The position numbers and the translations under genes were made by a program. The notes under the pieces are model-generated. The model was not told the DNA's origin, searched no databases, and saw nothing but the letters and a program-made list of their open reading frames with translations. From Piezodorus guildinii (lineage: Eukaryota; Arthropoda; Insecta; Hemiptera; Pentatomidae), in assembly GCA_023052935.1 (NCBI GenBank), contig CM041292.1, positions 99,991,587-100,055,586 on the forward strand: 64,000 bases of DNA, given 5' to 3'. Each line of letters opens with the position of its first letter. Position 1 is the first letter of the stretch. Below, in pieces: positions 45,821 to 54,259 of the stretch.

Positions 45821-48469
45821 ATGACTACACCTAATTCCTTATCCATTCTCCTTTGGAATGCGAATGGTGTTAGAACTCACACTGACGAACTTACAGCCGT
45901 ACTGCAAGACAAAAACATTGATGTTGCACTCATTACTGAAACTAGACTAACCACTAAACAGTGCTTTAAAATACCAGGATACACGACATACCGGACAGAC
46001 CATCCAGACGGCAAAGCCCATGCCGGTACTGCTGTCATAGTCCGCCGATCCCTCTCCCATCACTTACACCCACTTCCCGCCCACGATTACCTACAAGCAA
46101 CTTCCATTGTTATCAAAACATTTTCCTTTCCGCTTATCATCGCATCAGCATACTGCCCTCCTAAACATCCCATTTCCTCTGCCCAATTTGAATCGTTTCT
46201 CAACTACTTGGGTAATCACTTCATTTTGGGTGCAGACTTAAATGCCAAGAATCAACAGTGGGGTTCTAGAACCACCAATTCTCGTGGACGGACATTGCAA
46301 TCTGCACTCAACTCCCGACGCTTTCATCTCCTACCTCCCGATTCTCCTACCTACTGGCCAACAGATCCTAACCGTAATCCTGACATCCTCGACTTCTTCA
46401 TCCACAGCGGATTAGGCTCTCTTAATTTTTCCATAGCTCGCCTTGATGAACTATCCTCTGATCATAGTCCATTGATTCTAAATGTATCCATAACACCTAT
46501 TCCTAAACCTATCCCACCGTCATTCATTAGAGGCCCTGTCAACTGGAACCTCTTCCGCGAAATCCTCACTAATGATATTGACCTCAGAGTGATTCTCAAA
46601 ACCCCAAATGACCTTGACGACGCCGTATATTCCTTTACAACCGCTATTCAACAAGCTGCCTGGACTGCCTCCTCTCCCAAGTACTCCCAAATAACTCCTT
46701 ATAAAAGCCATTTACCACAACACCTGACAGACCTCATCAACAGCAAACGCCGAGCCAGAACATTATGGCAACGCACCCGCCACCCAGAGGATCGCCGCTC
46801 CTATAACTTTTTTTGTAGAAAATTAAAGCGGAAGTTGGCGATCTTCCGTTCCCAATCCTACAATACCTACCTCTCCTCTCTCTCGACTCGTGACAATTCC
46901 CTTTGGAATGTCACGAAGAGAATCCTAAAATCCCACACCATTTCCCATCCTCTCCGGCGCTGTGATAGTTCCTGGGCTGCTTCTGACAAGGATAAAGTTT
47001 TTACTCCTCATCCAGAGCTTAATCCTACCCATACGGTGGCAGTTGAAGAGTTCCTTATATCACCAATACCGCTTTCCTTACCACCTAAAGCAGTTAATCC
47101 CTCTGAGGTCATATATCTTCTTAAAAAGCTTCCTCTCCGTAAATCCCCTGGATACGATCTCCTTACTCCTCAAATCTTAAGACAACTTCCACCTAAAGCC
47201 ATTACATTCCTTACATATCTCTATAACTGTATCCTACGCACTACCTATTTTCCTCTCTTATGGAAACATTCAACTATCATCCTTTTCCTAAAACCAGGCA
47301 AACCTTCTAACAACACGTCATCTTACAGACCTATCAGCCTACTTCCGATCCTCTCAAAAATTTTCGAAAAGCTCCTACTAAAACGAATCCTAGCCAAATT
47401 TCAAAATTTTCCTTCACATCAGTTCGGATTTCGTCCTCAACATTCCACGGTTCAGCAAGGACTCCGAGTTGTGGACCACATTTCCTCTGCCCTTGAGTGC
47501 AAGGAGTATTGTTCGGGTGCCTTTCTGGACATATCTCAAGCTTTCGACCGGGTGTGGCACCCGGGATTGCTCTTTAAGCTCAAAACCCATTTACCCCAAT
47601 CCTTATACCTAGTCCTCCGATCCTATCTATCAAACCGCTCCTTCCGAGTTCGCTGTGGCTCAGAATTTTCCAAACATTATATTGTTGAGGCTGGTGTTCC
47701 TCAAGGCAGCGTCTTGGGACCCGTCCTCTACATCCTCTACACCGCCGATATCCCTACCGATCCCGATACCTTTCTGGCAACATTTGCTGATGATACCGCC
47801 ATTTTGTCATCCAATTCCGATCCTGAAGTAGCATCGATTAATTTACAAAATCACCTTTCCCTTGTCGAAGACTGGTGTAACGCTTGGCGTATTAAGGTGA
47901 ACGAAAACAAGTGCTCACACGTCACATTCACTCTTCGACGCAAATCCTGTCCAACGGTTTATTTAAATTCCCTACCGCTTCCTTCCTCTGACACAGTCCG
48001 GTATCTTGGCTTTTTACTAGACAAAAGACTGACGTGGAACCCACACACAAGACTTAAAAGAAAAGAACTTAACCGCAGATTCGGCCAGTTATACAGACTA
48101 CTAAATAGAAAATCTCATCTTACAGTTGACAACAAATTACTAATATACAAGACAGTACTGAAACCAATATGGACCTACGGACTTGAACTGTGGGGGACAG
48201 CTAAACATTCTAACATCAAACGCATCCAATCCTTCCAATCCAAAGTTCTCCGAACAATAGTTAATGCTCCTTATTACGTTACCAACTCTACCCTACACCA
48301 CGACCTTAAAATTCCATTTATTTTAGACCTGGTACCATCCAAATTTTCCAAATTTCATCAGAACCTTAGTCATCATCCTAACCCTCTAGCACAATCCCTA
48401 TCCAGTACCACCCATCCCTACAATCCTCCTCGAAGATTGAAACGGCAGTGGCCGCGAGACGTATTGTAA
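45821..48469 (+). CDS. Element B ORF2: APE endonuclease-reverse transcriptase
   Basis: 882 codons, uninterrupted. The APE-type endonuclease at about 1-225 has N13 and N15 in LWNANG, E40 in TET, Y111 in YCPP, D139 and N141 in GADLNAKNQQWG, and S213-D214-H215 in LSSDHSP. A linker of about 230-430 follows, then RT at about 480-740: SYRPISLLP (501-509), GAFLDISQAFD with D570, GVPQGSVLGP (625-634), and catalytic FADD at 655-658 (codon for D657 at 47,789). The C-terminal IWTYGLELWG region has no RNase H. Relative to A and C about ten residues are missing in the linker after SDKDK (residue ~392), in frame. It would nick the target and prime reverse transcription in the nucleus. Confidence 0.94.
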   Translation: MTTPNSLSILLWNANGVRTHTDELTAVLQDKNIDVALITETRLTTKQCFKIPGYTTYRTDHPDGKAHAGTAVIVRRSLSHHLHPLPAHDYLQATSIVIKTFSFPLIIASAYCPPKHPISSAQFESFLNYLGNHFILGADLNAKNQQWGSRTTNSRGRTLQSALNSRRFHLLPPDSPTYWPTDPNRNPDILDFFIHSGLGSLNFSIARLDELSSDHSPLILNVSITPIPKPIPPSFIRGPVNWNLFREILTNDIDLRVILKTPNDLDDAVYSFTTAIQQAAWTASSPKYSQITPYKSHLPQHLTDLINSKRRARTLWQRTRHPEDRRSYNFFCRKLKRKLAIFRSQSYNTYLSSLSTRDNSLWNVTKRILKSHTISHPLRRCDSSWAASDKDKVFTPHPELNPTHTVAVEEFLISPIPLSLPPKAVNPSEVIYLLKKLPLRKSPGYDLLTPQILRQLPPKAITFLTYLYNCILRTTYFPLLWKHSTIILFLKPGKPSNNTSSYRPISLLPILSKIFEKLLLKRILAKFQNFPSHQFGFRPQHSTVQQGLRVVDHISSALECKEYCSGAFLDISQAFDRVWHPGLLFKLKTHLPQSLYLVLRSYLSNRSFRVRCGSEFSKHYIVEAGVPQGSVLGPVLYILYTADIPTDPDTFLATFADDTAILSSNSDPEVASINLQNHLSLVEDWCNAWRIKVNENKCSHVTFTLRRKSCPTVYLNSLPLPSSDTVRYLGFLLDKRLTWNPHTRLKRKELNRRFGQLYRLLNRKSHLTVDNKLLIYKTVLKPIWTYGLELWGTAKHSNIKRIQSFQSKVLRTIVNAPYYVTNSTLHHDLKIPFILDLVPSKFSKFHQNLSHHPNPLAQSLSSTTHPYNPPRRLKRQWPRDVL

Positions 48470-48979
48470 ACGTTTAAATTGGAGTTCTGACACTGGTCAG
48501 ATCCTCCACTCATGTAATGTATGTTTGTGGCTATTACGCCCTAGTTCGGCCTCCACTGATTCACACCAGTGACGCGGCTGAGAGCGAGGGTCTAGGATCT
48601 TTTGGATTCCGCTTTTTCCTCCACAAGTGGGGGGAAAAGCCCAGTCTGGGGTCCCTCTATAGCACTTGTATATTTTGTATATAGTTATGTTTGTTTGAAT
48701 GATGTTTGTTTATCTGCAAACTTTTATTTATCTCAATTATAGGTTAATGTTTTGTTTTGTTTTGTTTTTATATTTATTATTATTTAATTCTATATATATC
48801 ATTTATTTGTATTTATCTCAGTTATAGGTTGTTGTTTGTTTTCTTATTTTGTATATATATTATATTTTATTTGTTTGACTTTATCATTGTATATATTGTG
48901 TGAATGGGATCATATATCACTATTACTAATGTTCATATAGAAACAAATTGTAATATATCTCAATAAAATAAAAAAAAAA
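48470..48979 (+). other. 3' UTR and A-tail of element B
   Basis: The first ~170 nt are GC-richer, followed by T-rich sequence with repeated tttatttatctca.ttatag and gtatatat words. The end is acaaattgtaatatatctca followed by ataaaat and a ten-base A-run. This end is shared with the B-type fragments near 5.2 kb and 53.5 kb. Confidence 0.85.
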
Positions 48980-49290
48980 AGTTCATCGGTAAGTCCCTCA
49001 TACACCAGGCAACCGTATTAAGGATTCACGGAATTTATAGAGCTTTATAAAATGTATTATCGGGATATTCATACACATAGTTATTCCAGGATAGGTTTTG
49101 GTTAAAGTTAACTCCTAGTTTTTTTGTGTTTTTTTTAAAGTTCTGGAACGGAATAGGGCTTTATTGAGAAAGAGCAACATGCAGTATGGAAAGGAGTTGA
49201 AGGTTGGTTTGGAGCAGATGTGGATTGCTTTAGTTTTACCTGCATCCAGCTCCAGATTTTTTATGCAATATTTTTTTCATTAATTTGGCG
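48980..49290 (-). pseudogene. CR1-like LINE 'G', 5' part, split by element B
   Basis: The minus-strand frame reads LELDAGKTKAIHICSKPTFN (the L-x-x-x-KTK block after the RT catalytic box), then LGVNFNQNLSWNNYV (the LGV.FD..L.W..H block), up to the insertion point. The reading then resumes at 44,185. The target duplication of element B (48,980-48,990) is included. Numerous stops are present. Confidence 0.7.
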
Positions 49291-49814
49291 GTAATTTCCA
49301 ACTTATAGAAATCACAATTCTTTAAAACCATTAATTAAATTTCTAACACTATTGCAATCCTGTTCATATTTTCCTTTCCTTTCTTTTTAACGGATAATAT
49401 AACGAAAGGAATACATAGGAAGACTCCTAAAAGTTATGTTGAAGAACATACTTGTCATAACAATATTTCGAGAACGACAATAGCTATGCCTCCTGAATCC
49501 GACCGCCAGCTTGCCAAGTTACCTCCTGCCCTATTTCTCTCGCATTGTGATCGTCTTTTCCTGTTTACTCCCTTGTCACGTGCTGTCAGGAGTCTGTAGG
49601 CGAAGATATGATCCGTGTCATAATTGTGTTCATGGATCCTCTACCACCTTCTACTTTTCGCGGAAAATAACTGTAACCAGGTCGAAAAGGAATATAAGAT
49701 ATATTAAATTTAATCATGTCAATACTTATAAAAAACCTTCTACATCCAATTCACATGCACAGTTTGATTATTTATTTCTGTTAAAATGTTTAAGCTATTT
49801 TATCTTAGATTAAT
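49291..49814. other. No recognisable gene
   Basis: Contains a 100-codon plus-strand frame (49,511-49,813) without family signature. Confidence 0.4.
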
Positions 49815-49902
49815 TTTGATTTATTATTTTCAATAATTACCCCCTCTTAAAATTTAAGAGAGATTTAAGATTCATAGAATCCGAGTAACGAATAAAAAAA
49901 AA
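49815..49902 (+). repeat. Repeat Y, head part left of a SINE insertion
   Basis: Head blocks are ttgatttattattttcaata, tcttaaaatttaagag, agattcatagaatccgagta. The last 16 bp, aacgaataaaaaaaaa (49,887-49,902), are the SINE target duplication. The repeat resumes at 51,172. Confidence 0.65.
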
Positions 49903-50037
49903 TGTTGGTAAGCATAACAGCCTCCTATGCCATAGGTACCGGGTTCAAACCCACAAGTGGCTCTAGGATTTTTTAATAGGAGTAAAATATCCTTAGTTAT
50001 GCCGCCCTTCGGAAAGGCGTTAAAAGGTGGTTCCGAG

Positions 50038-51030
50038 TAGGGTTTGTCGGTTTTTAAAAGCTTTTTTTTTTTAGAAAATTATGAAATACGAAAACCGGTT
50101 TTTTAGTAGAAAATATCAGTTTTTAAAAATTATATTATTTATAAAAAATTATAAAAATTATTTATAAAAAAAAATTGGAAACGACAAATGTACGAGATTG
50201 ATGAAAACACTGTTGCAAGCGGTTTGGTTCTTGGAATAATATCGGTCGGATATGATTTCAATAAACGGTGTGTTTTGTCTATTAGATGAAATAATTTAGA
50301 TTTTATATCACTTTGTCTTCTGGCTTCTTTATGTACAGATCATAAATTTAGTGTTCAGTCCCATAGATCGATATTTGATATAGATTATATTGTACAAAAT
50401 GTAAGTAGGCAACATATTTTCATATTATAAAAATATAAATTTTTGTTTGTATTTTTTATATCTTTGTAGTCCTAAATGTCAGACGTGTGGAATTATTTCA
50501 AAAAAGTAGAAAAAGAAAAAGCCTGTTGTATTTGTTGCAATTAGATGCTTACTTGTAAAGGATCATGCATAAGCAGTCTACATGATTATTTGACAAATGT
50601 GCACGATACAATAACCGAGAAAAAAACATCTGATGCCGGTCCGAGTTCACAAACAAGTACACTGCCCTATATTCTTAACTAATAAATATCTATCTGTATA
50701 TAATAACATTTAAAAAAAAAAAAATAATATGATTATTATAAAAATATATTATTTTAAATTATTCGAACCCTTTACTGAATAACTCGTTTCACTATTATAA
50801 AAATATTTACATCCTTATAGTGAATATTGTGCATAAACAACAAATAATTGTTTTTAAAGTTATTTAATCCTGTTCTACTATATATCTTTGTTCTACTAAA
50901 TTGCATAAAAATATTTACTATCAATAAAATTGAACAGTAAATAATTTTTAGTCAAAAACTGCTTTTAATCAATCTAAATTTACTATTAAAATATTTTGTT
51001 CGAATTACGGAATATTCGAGCAAAACCCTA
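50038..51030 (+). mobile_element. hAT-like transposon, 993 bp, internally degenerate
   Basis: Ends are TAGGGTTTGTCGG (50,038-50,050) and the complement TAGGGTTTTGCTCG (51,017-51,030). An 8-bp target duplication derived from SINE sequence gtcccgag is present as gttccgag (50,030-50,037) and gtcccgaa (51,031-51,038), each copy carrying one substitution relative to the intact SINE at 53,793-54,066. 8-bp duplication, short imperfect inverted repeats and an internal BED-type finger all fit hAT. No dimerisation or catalytic domain remains. Confidence 0.75.
50476..50682 (+). pseudogene. BED zinc-finger relic of a hAT transposase
   Basis: The frame reads MSDVWNYFKKVEKEKACCIC, then a TAG at codon 23, then a cysteine-containing stretch and SSLHDYLTNVHD. 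This matches the BED finger layout (WxYF.K, C-x2-C, then SL..HL...H) of hAT transposases, with the first zinc-binding His apparently replaced by Tyr. A pyrimidine-rich ctttgtag directly upstream looks like a splice acceptor. It is dead because of the stop and the lost ligand. The rest of the transposase is missing. Confidence 0.6.
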
Positions 51031-51171
51031 GTCCCGAACCTGTGCGATGTCAGGTACTAGTTAAAGATCCCTATCCTAATAAAACATGGATAGGCGACAT
51101 TTAGGACTCCCACTGTAGCATCCTTCGATTAGCCATAGCAGCATAAATGAACGTTAAATAAATAAACAAAC

Positions 51172-51400
51172 AACGAATAAAAAAAAAATCCGTTTGTCCG
51201 CCATCCGCGGCATTAATGTGAAACTACTGGTCTTTTTTTTTTTTTTTTTTTAAATTCCTCTCAAAAATACTAAGGTATGAAACGATAATCCTAAAACCTA
51301 GTAATTTATATCAGCTGGTTTCTTTTAAAATGGCGGCCGATTAAAAGTGACATAATTCCATAACTCAGTCAGTTTTGATTGCTAAAGAAAAATTAGAGTA
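51172..51400 (+). repeat. Repeat Y, continuation right of the SINE
   Basis: It starts with the repeated target sequence aacgaataaaaaaaaaa, then atccgtttgtccgcc, a T-run (51,234-51,252), ttatatcagctggtttcttt with aaaatggcggccgattaaaa, and cataactcagtcagttttga. Block order matches 9,925-10,440. Confidence 0.65.
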
Positions 51401-51639
51401 AGGGACTAAAAGCTATACCGGTTCACCTATATTGTATCATCTTTTGCTATTTGATTAACTTCTGCATTTTCGGAAATTCCAGTGAGAGTTTCCAAAGTTT
51501 GACCCATGGGAATACAACATGTTTGTTGTTTTTTTTAAAGCAATAAGGCTTGCTTAATATTAAAACATATAGGCTAACGATTTTATTGTAACATATGGGC
51601 TCTCTAGATTTTATTTTAAAAATAGTTTTACCGGTTAGT

Positions 51640-52137
51640 TATTCTTATCTGATTTTTAGTAGCAGTTCTACAGCCTCATTTAACGAGTATCTATAGATAT
51701 GGGTTTGAGGAGGCCTAAACATGTTCTTATACACCTATTTTGGATAACATTCCATTTTCTTAAGAATGCGTCTGTGGCTTCACCGTATATGATTGCACCA
51801 TAGTCAAATATTGATATTAGCTTCCTTTTGGAGTACCATTACTTGGAGTACATACTGCATCATTCTAAGGGTGTTAATTTTTTTTTTCAGATTTTTTAAT
51901 GATTTCAGAAATGTGCTTATTCCAATTCACCTTTTTTTCAAAATACATCCCTAGAATTCTAGCATTGGAAGCGCATGGAAAAATAATTTTCTGCAATACC
52001 ACTTCATCACCTCAATGCGAAGACATGTCCCTGCTAAATAGACAATTCCCTAACTTCGTTGACAAAATATTCTTCCCATGGTCTAATTTCTATCGCTTGA
52101 AACCTTTTAATATCTCAATGCCTCTTTTTATGTGAAG
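51640..52137 (-). pseudogene. LINE 'F' reverse transcriptase, 3' part
   Basis: Minus-strand frames read LHIKRGIEILKGF, then LGMYFEKKVNWNKHI (LG..FD.KL.W..HI block), then IFDYGAIIYGEAT followed by LRKWNVIQNRCIR (the DYG...YG.A....L..L..IQN..LR block). This is the canonical post-catalytic order of I/Jockey-type LINE ORF2. Frameshifts and stops are present. It continues, across the mariner insertion, at 53,040-53,240. Confidence 0.75.
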
Positions 52138-53039
52138 TATTGGGTTGATGCAAAATTAATGCAGGTTTCCTCTATTGCAATATCTTAATTCCAATTGTGT
52201 AAACAAAGCTAATCCTCACATTGATCATTATTATACCAAAACAAACCTTATCTAATACCCTCTCTTTCACCATGAATTTGTTTAGTAAAATCGTTTTGTT
52301 CAGTGTGTTCAAAGGTCTTGAATCGAAAATGTCAAAGTGCGATTTTCGTCAAATTTATTTTTACGAATTTAAATTAGGGCGCAGCGCTGCGCAAACGGCT
52401 CGTAATATTAACGAAGTGTGGGGTCAGGGGGCTATTAATGAGTGCACGGTGCAGCGTTGGTTCCAGAAGTTTCGCAGAGGAGATTTCGACCTCGAAGACA
52501 AGGAAGGTCGGGGCCGTCATCTTGCTCTGGACAACGACCAGCTGAGGTCAAAAGTGGAAGAAGACCCAACCAAAACCACACGAGAAATGGCGGCGGAACT
52601 CGGAACTCAAAAATTGCAACGTCTTTGCCCAGCATTGATGAATCGGAAGGGGCCGATCCTGCTCCACGATAACGCCAGACCACACGTTGCACAACCAACG
52701 CTTCGACGACTGCACGAGTTGGGCTACGAAGTTCTCCAGCATCCGCCTTATTCACCTGACCTCTCTCCTACAGACTTCCACTTTTTCAGGCATCTGGACA
52801 ACTTTTTGAGGGAGAAAAATTTTCAAAACCAGGACGACATTGAAAATTCTTTTCGTGATTTCATTGAGTGCAGGGATTCGGATTTTTTTTCTGGTGGAAT
52901 AAGAAAGCTTGTTGAACGTTAACAAAAGTGCATTGATTCAGATGGAAATTATTTTGATTAAATTATATGGTTAAAGTAAAGATATGGCGTATTTACAATA
53001 CCTACTAAAAACCTGCATTAATTTTGCATCAACCCAATA
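52138..53039 (+). mobile_element. Internally deleted cecropia-type mariner
   Basis: Terminal inverted repeats of 29 bp are perfect (52,140-52,168 beginning ttgggttgatgcaaaattaa, and its exact complement at 53,009-53,037). The TA target duplication lies at 52,138-52,139 and 53,038-53,039. The element is 898 bp against about 1.3 kb for a complete mariner. The transposase is internally deleted. It is inserted in the RT region of LINE F. Identical termini suggest a recent event or continued mobilisation in trans. Confidence 0.93.
52329..52961 (+). pseudogene. mariner transposase, internally deleted
   Basis: The start at 52,329 gives MSKCDFRQIYFYEFKLGRSA, the usual mariner N-terminus. The upstream extension of the frame to 52,221 is within the element's leader and is not needed. 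The helix-turn-helix region (TVQRWFQKFRRGDFDLED ... TTREMAAELG) is followed directly by LQRLCPALMNRKGPILLHDN, so about 130 codons containing the first catalytic Asp are gone. The second and third Asp survive in LLHDNARPH and YSPDLSPTDFHFF (DD34D spacing). A TAA at 52,920 stands where mariners have Trp, yet the usual QKCIDSDGNYFD end follows in frame to 52,961. The nearest subfamily by motif is cecropia (Hsmar1-like). It is a transposase and not a methyltransferase. Confidence 0.9.
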
Positions 53040-53240
53040 TATAAGCATATTTCATCTGCAAACTGTAAAATTGAAACTCTTTCTTGGATATATTTCCTTA
53101 GATCAGATAAGAATATGATAAATACCGTACAACTGAGAATTCCTTCCATAGGCAGTCCGACTCTAACATTTGTATTGATGTTTCATTTCAGACTAATTAT
53201 TGTAATTGAGATTATGTAGATCAATAAGAATGCCAGCCAG
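53040..53240 (-). pseudogene. LINE 'F' reverse transcriptase, 5' part
   Basis: The minus-strand frame reads RVGLPMEGILSCTVFIIFLS (G.PQG..LS...F...L.D block, degraded), then YIQERVSILQFADE. The last block is the RT catalytic box, FADD in active enzymes. The mariner insertion begins a few codons later. Confidence 0.7.
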
Positions 53241-53494
53241 AGTGTGGTCATGGATATCAAGATATTATTATAGAACCATTCGTTGCACAGTAAATACAAA
53301 TTAATATTGGTTGTTGTTTTGGTTTCAAGGGCAAAAAACTGGGAGTGGTCATTATTGCCTAAAACGTCTTCAGAAGACGATTATCTTACCTATAATGAGA
53401 AAAAAATAATAATAATAAAAAATAATAATAATTATATAATCATTTTTCTGAGAGGAAAGGACGAAATAGATTCTAAAAGTACGAAATCAATAAA
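53241..53494. other. AT-rich sequence, nothing recognised
   Basis: Short A/T-rich stretch with no gene or repeat match. Confidence 0.4.
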
Positions 53495-53674
53495 AATATA
53501 TTAGAAAATTTTTATTTTTTATATATTTATTTATTGAGATATATTACGATTTGTTACAGAATGAACAATAGTAATAGTGATATGAGACTTATTCATGCAA
53601 TATATACAGAAATAATAATAAAAGTCAAATTACATAAAAAAGAAAGTAAATAAATTTATATAAATTTATATTTA

Positions 53675-53680
<6 letters not shown>

Positions 53681-53717
<37 letters not shown>
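53681..53717. repeat. (TA)n microsatellite
   Basis: Alternating TA of about 37 bp. Confidence 0.95.
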
Positions 53718-53722
<5 letters not shown>

Positions 53723-53723
53723 T

Positions 53724-53781
53724 ACCACAAGTGGGGCTAGGATTTTTTAATAGGAGTAAAATATCCTTAGTTATGCCGTAC
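53724..53781 (+). repeat. SINE family 2, internal fragment
   Basis: ccacaagtggggctaggatt, then ttttaataggagtaaaatat and ccttagttatgccg, is almost identical to the copy at 49,950-50,003, including its private variants. It lacks both SINE ends. Confidence 0.7.
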
Positions 53782-53792
53782 TATATCGGGAT

Positions 53793-54066
53793 CAATTGTA
53801 GCTGGGTGGCTAGCGTAACAGCCTCCCATGCCAAAGGTCACGGGTTCAAATCCGCAGGTGGTCCTAGGATTTTTCAATGGGAGTAAAAAATCCTTAGTTA
53901 CGCCGTCCTTCGGAAGGGACGTTAAAAGGTGGTCCCGAGCCTGTGCGATGTCAGGTACTCGTTAAAGATCCTATCCTAATAAAACCTGGATAGGCAAAAT
54001 TTAGGACTCCCACTGTAGCATCGTCCGATTAGCCATAGTAGCATAAAATGACGTTAAATAAATAAA
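53793..54066 (+). repeat. SINE family 2, most complete copy
   Basis: A tRNA-like head (gtagctgggtggctagcgta, then acagcctcccatgcc) carries a B box ggttcaaatcc at 53,843-53,853. The body has ccttcggaagggacgttaaa, ggtggtcccgagcctgtgcg, gatgtcaggtactcgttaaa, ggactcccactgtagcatcg, and ends gacgttaaataaataaa. The (TAAA)n end instead of pure poly-A may reflect the partner LINE. Used as reference for the other copies. Confidence 0.85.
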
Positions 54067-54259
54067 TCTATATATATATATAGAATAATAATAAAATAAT
54101 TCAATAAAATAATAATAAATAAAAAACAAAACAAATCAAAACAACAACCTAAGTTAGTATAATAGGAACGATAATCATAATGATTTCATAGAAACTGTAA
54201 ACATAATGATTAGCAATAAAAAGTAAAAATGAAAAGTGTTAAGTAGTTATATCAAAAAG

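Larger units (their letters stand above)
44197..48979 (+). mobile_element. Jockey-type LINE 'B', apparently intact
   Basis: Full-length non-LTR retrotransposon of about 4.78 kb: 5' UTR 313 nt, ORF1 436 codons, ORF2 882 codons, 3' UTR ~510 nt, short A-tail, and a 10-11 bp target duplication. Both frames are fully open and all the catalytic motifs I checked are present. It belongs to the same broad clade as A and C but to a different family: ORF1 and ORF2 are clearly diverged and the 3' UTRs are unrelated. B-type 3' ends also occur at 4,926-5,545 and about 53,495-54,165. Confidence 0.93.
49903..51171 (+). repeat. SINE family 2, interrupted by a hAT-like element
   Basis: The 5' part (49,903-50,037) contains taacagcctcctatgcca, the B-box-like gggttcaaaccc and ccttcggaaaggcgttaaaa. 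The 3' part (51,031-51,171) contains gtcccgaacctgtgcgatgt, aggactcccactgtagcatc and acgttaaataaataaac. Joined, they match the SINE at 53,793-54,066. A direct repeat of about 16 bp (aacgaataaaaaaaaa) flanks it at 49,887-49,902 and 51,172-51,188, showing that it inserted into repeat Y. Confidence 0.8.
53495..54165 (-). repeat. B-type Jockey 3' UTR, interrupted by SINE copies
   Basis: The complement of 53,525-53,640 contains acaaatcgtaatatatctca preceded by a tcactattactattgtt block, matching the end of element B's 3' UTR. The complement of 54,075-54,165 (aacttaggttgttgttttga followed by tttgttttg) resembles an upstream part of the same UTR. Between them lie a (TA)n array (53,681-53,717) and SINE family 2 sequence. 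The second block could instead belong to the LINE relic just upstream. Confidence 0.5.

Noticed and set aside
52221..52922. A SETMAR-like histone methyltransferase
   Set aside because: Only the mariner transposase part is present, with mariner termini around it. There is no SET domain.
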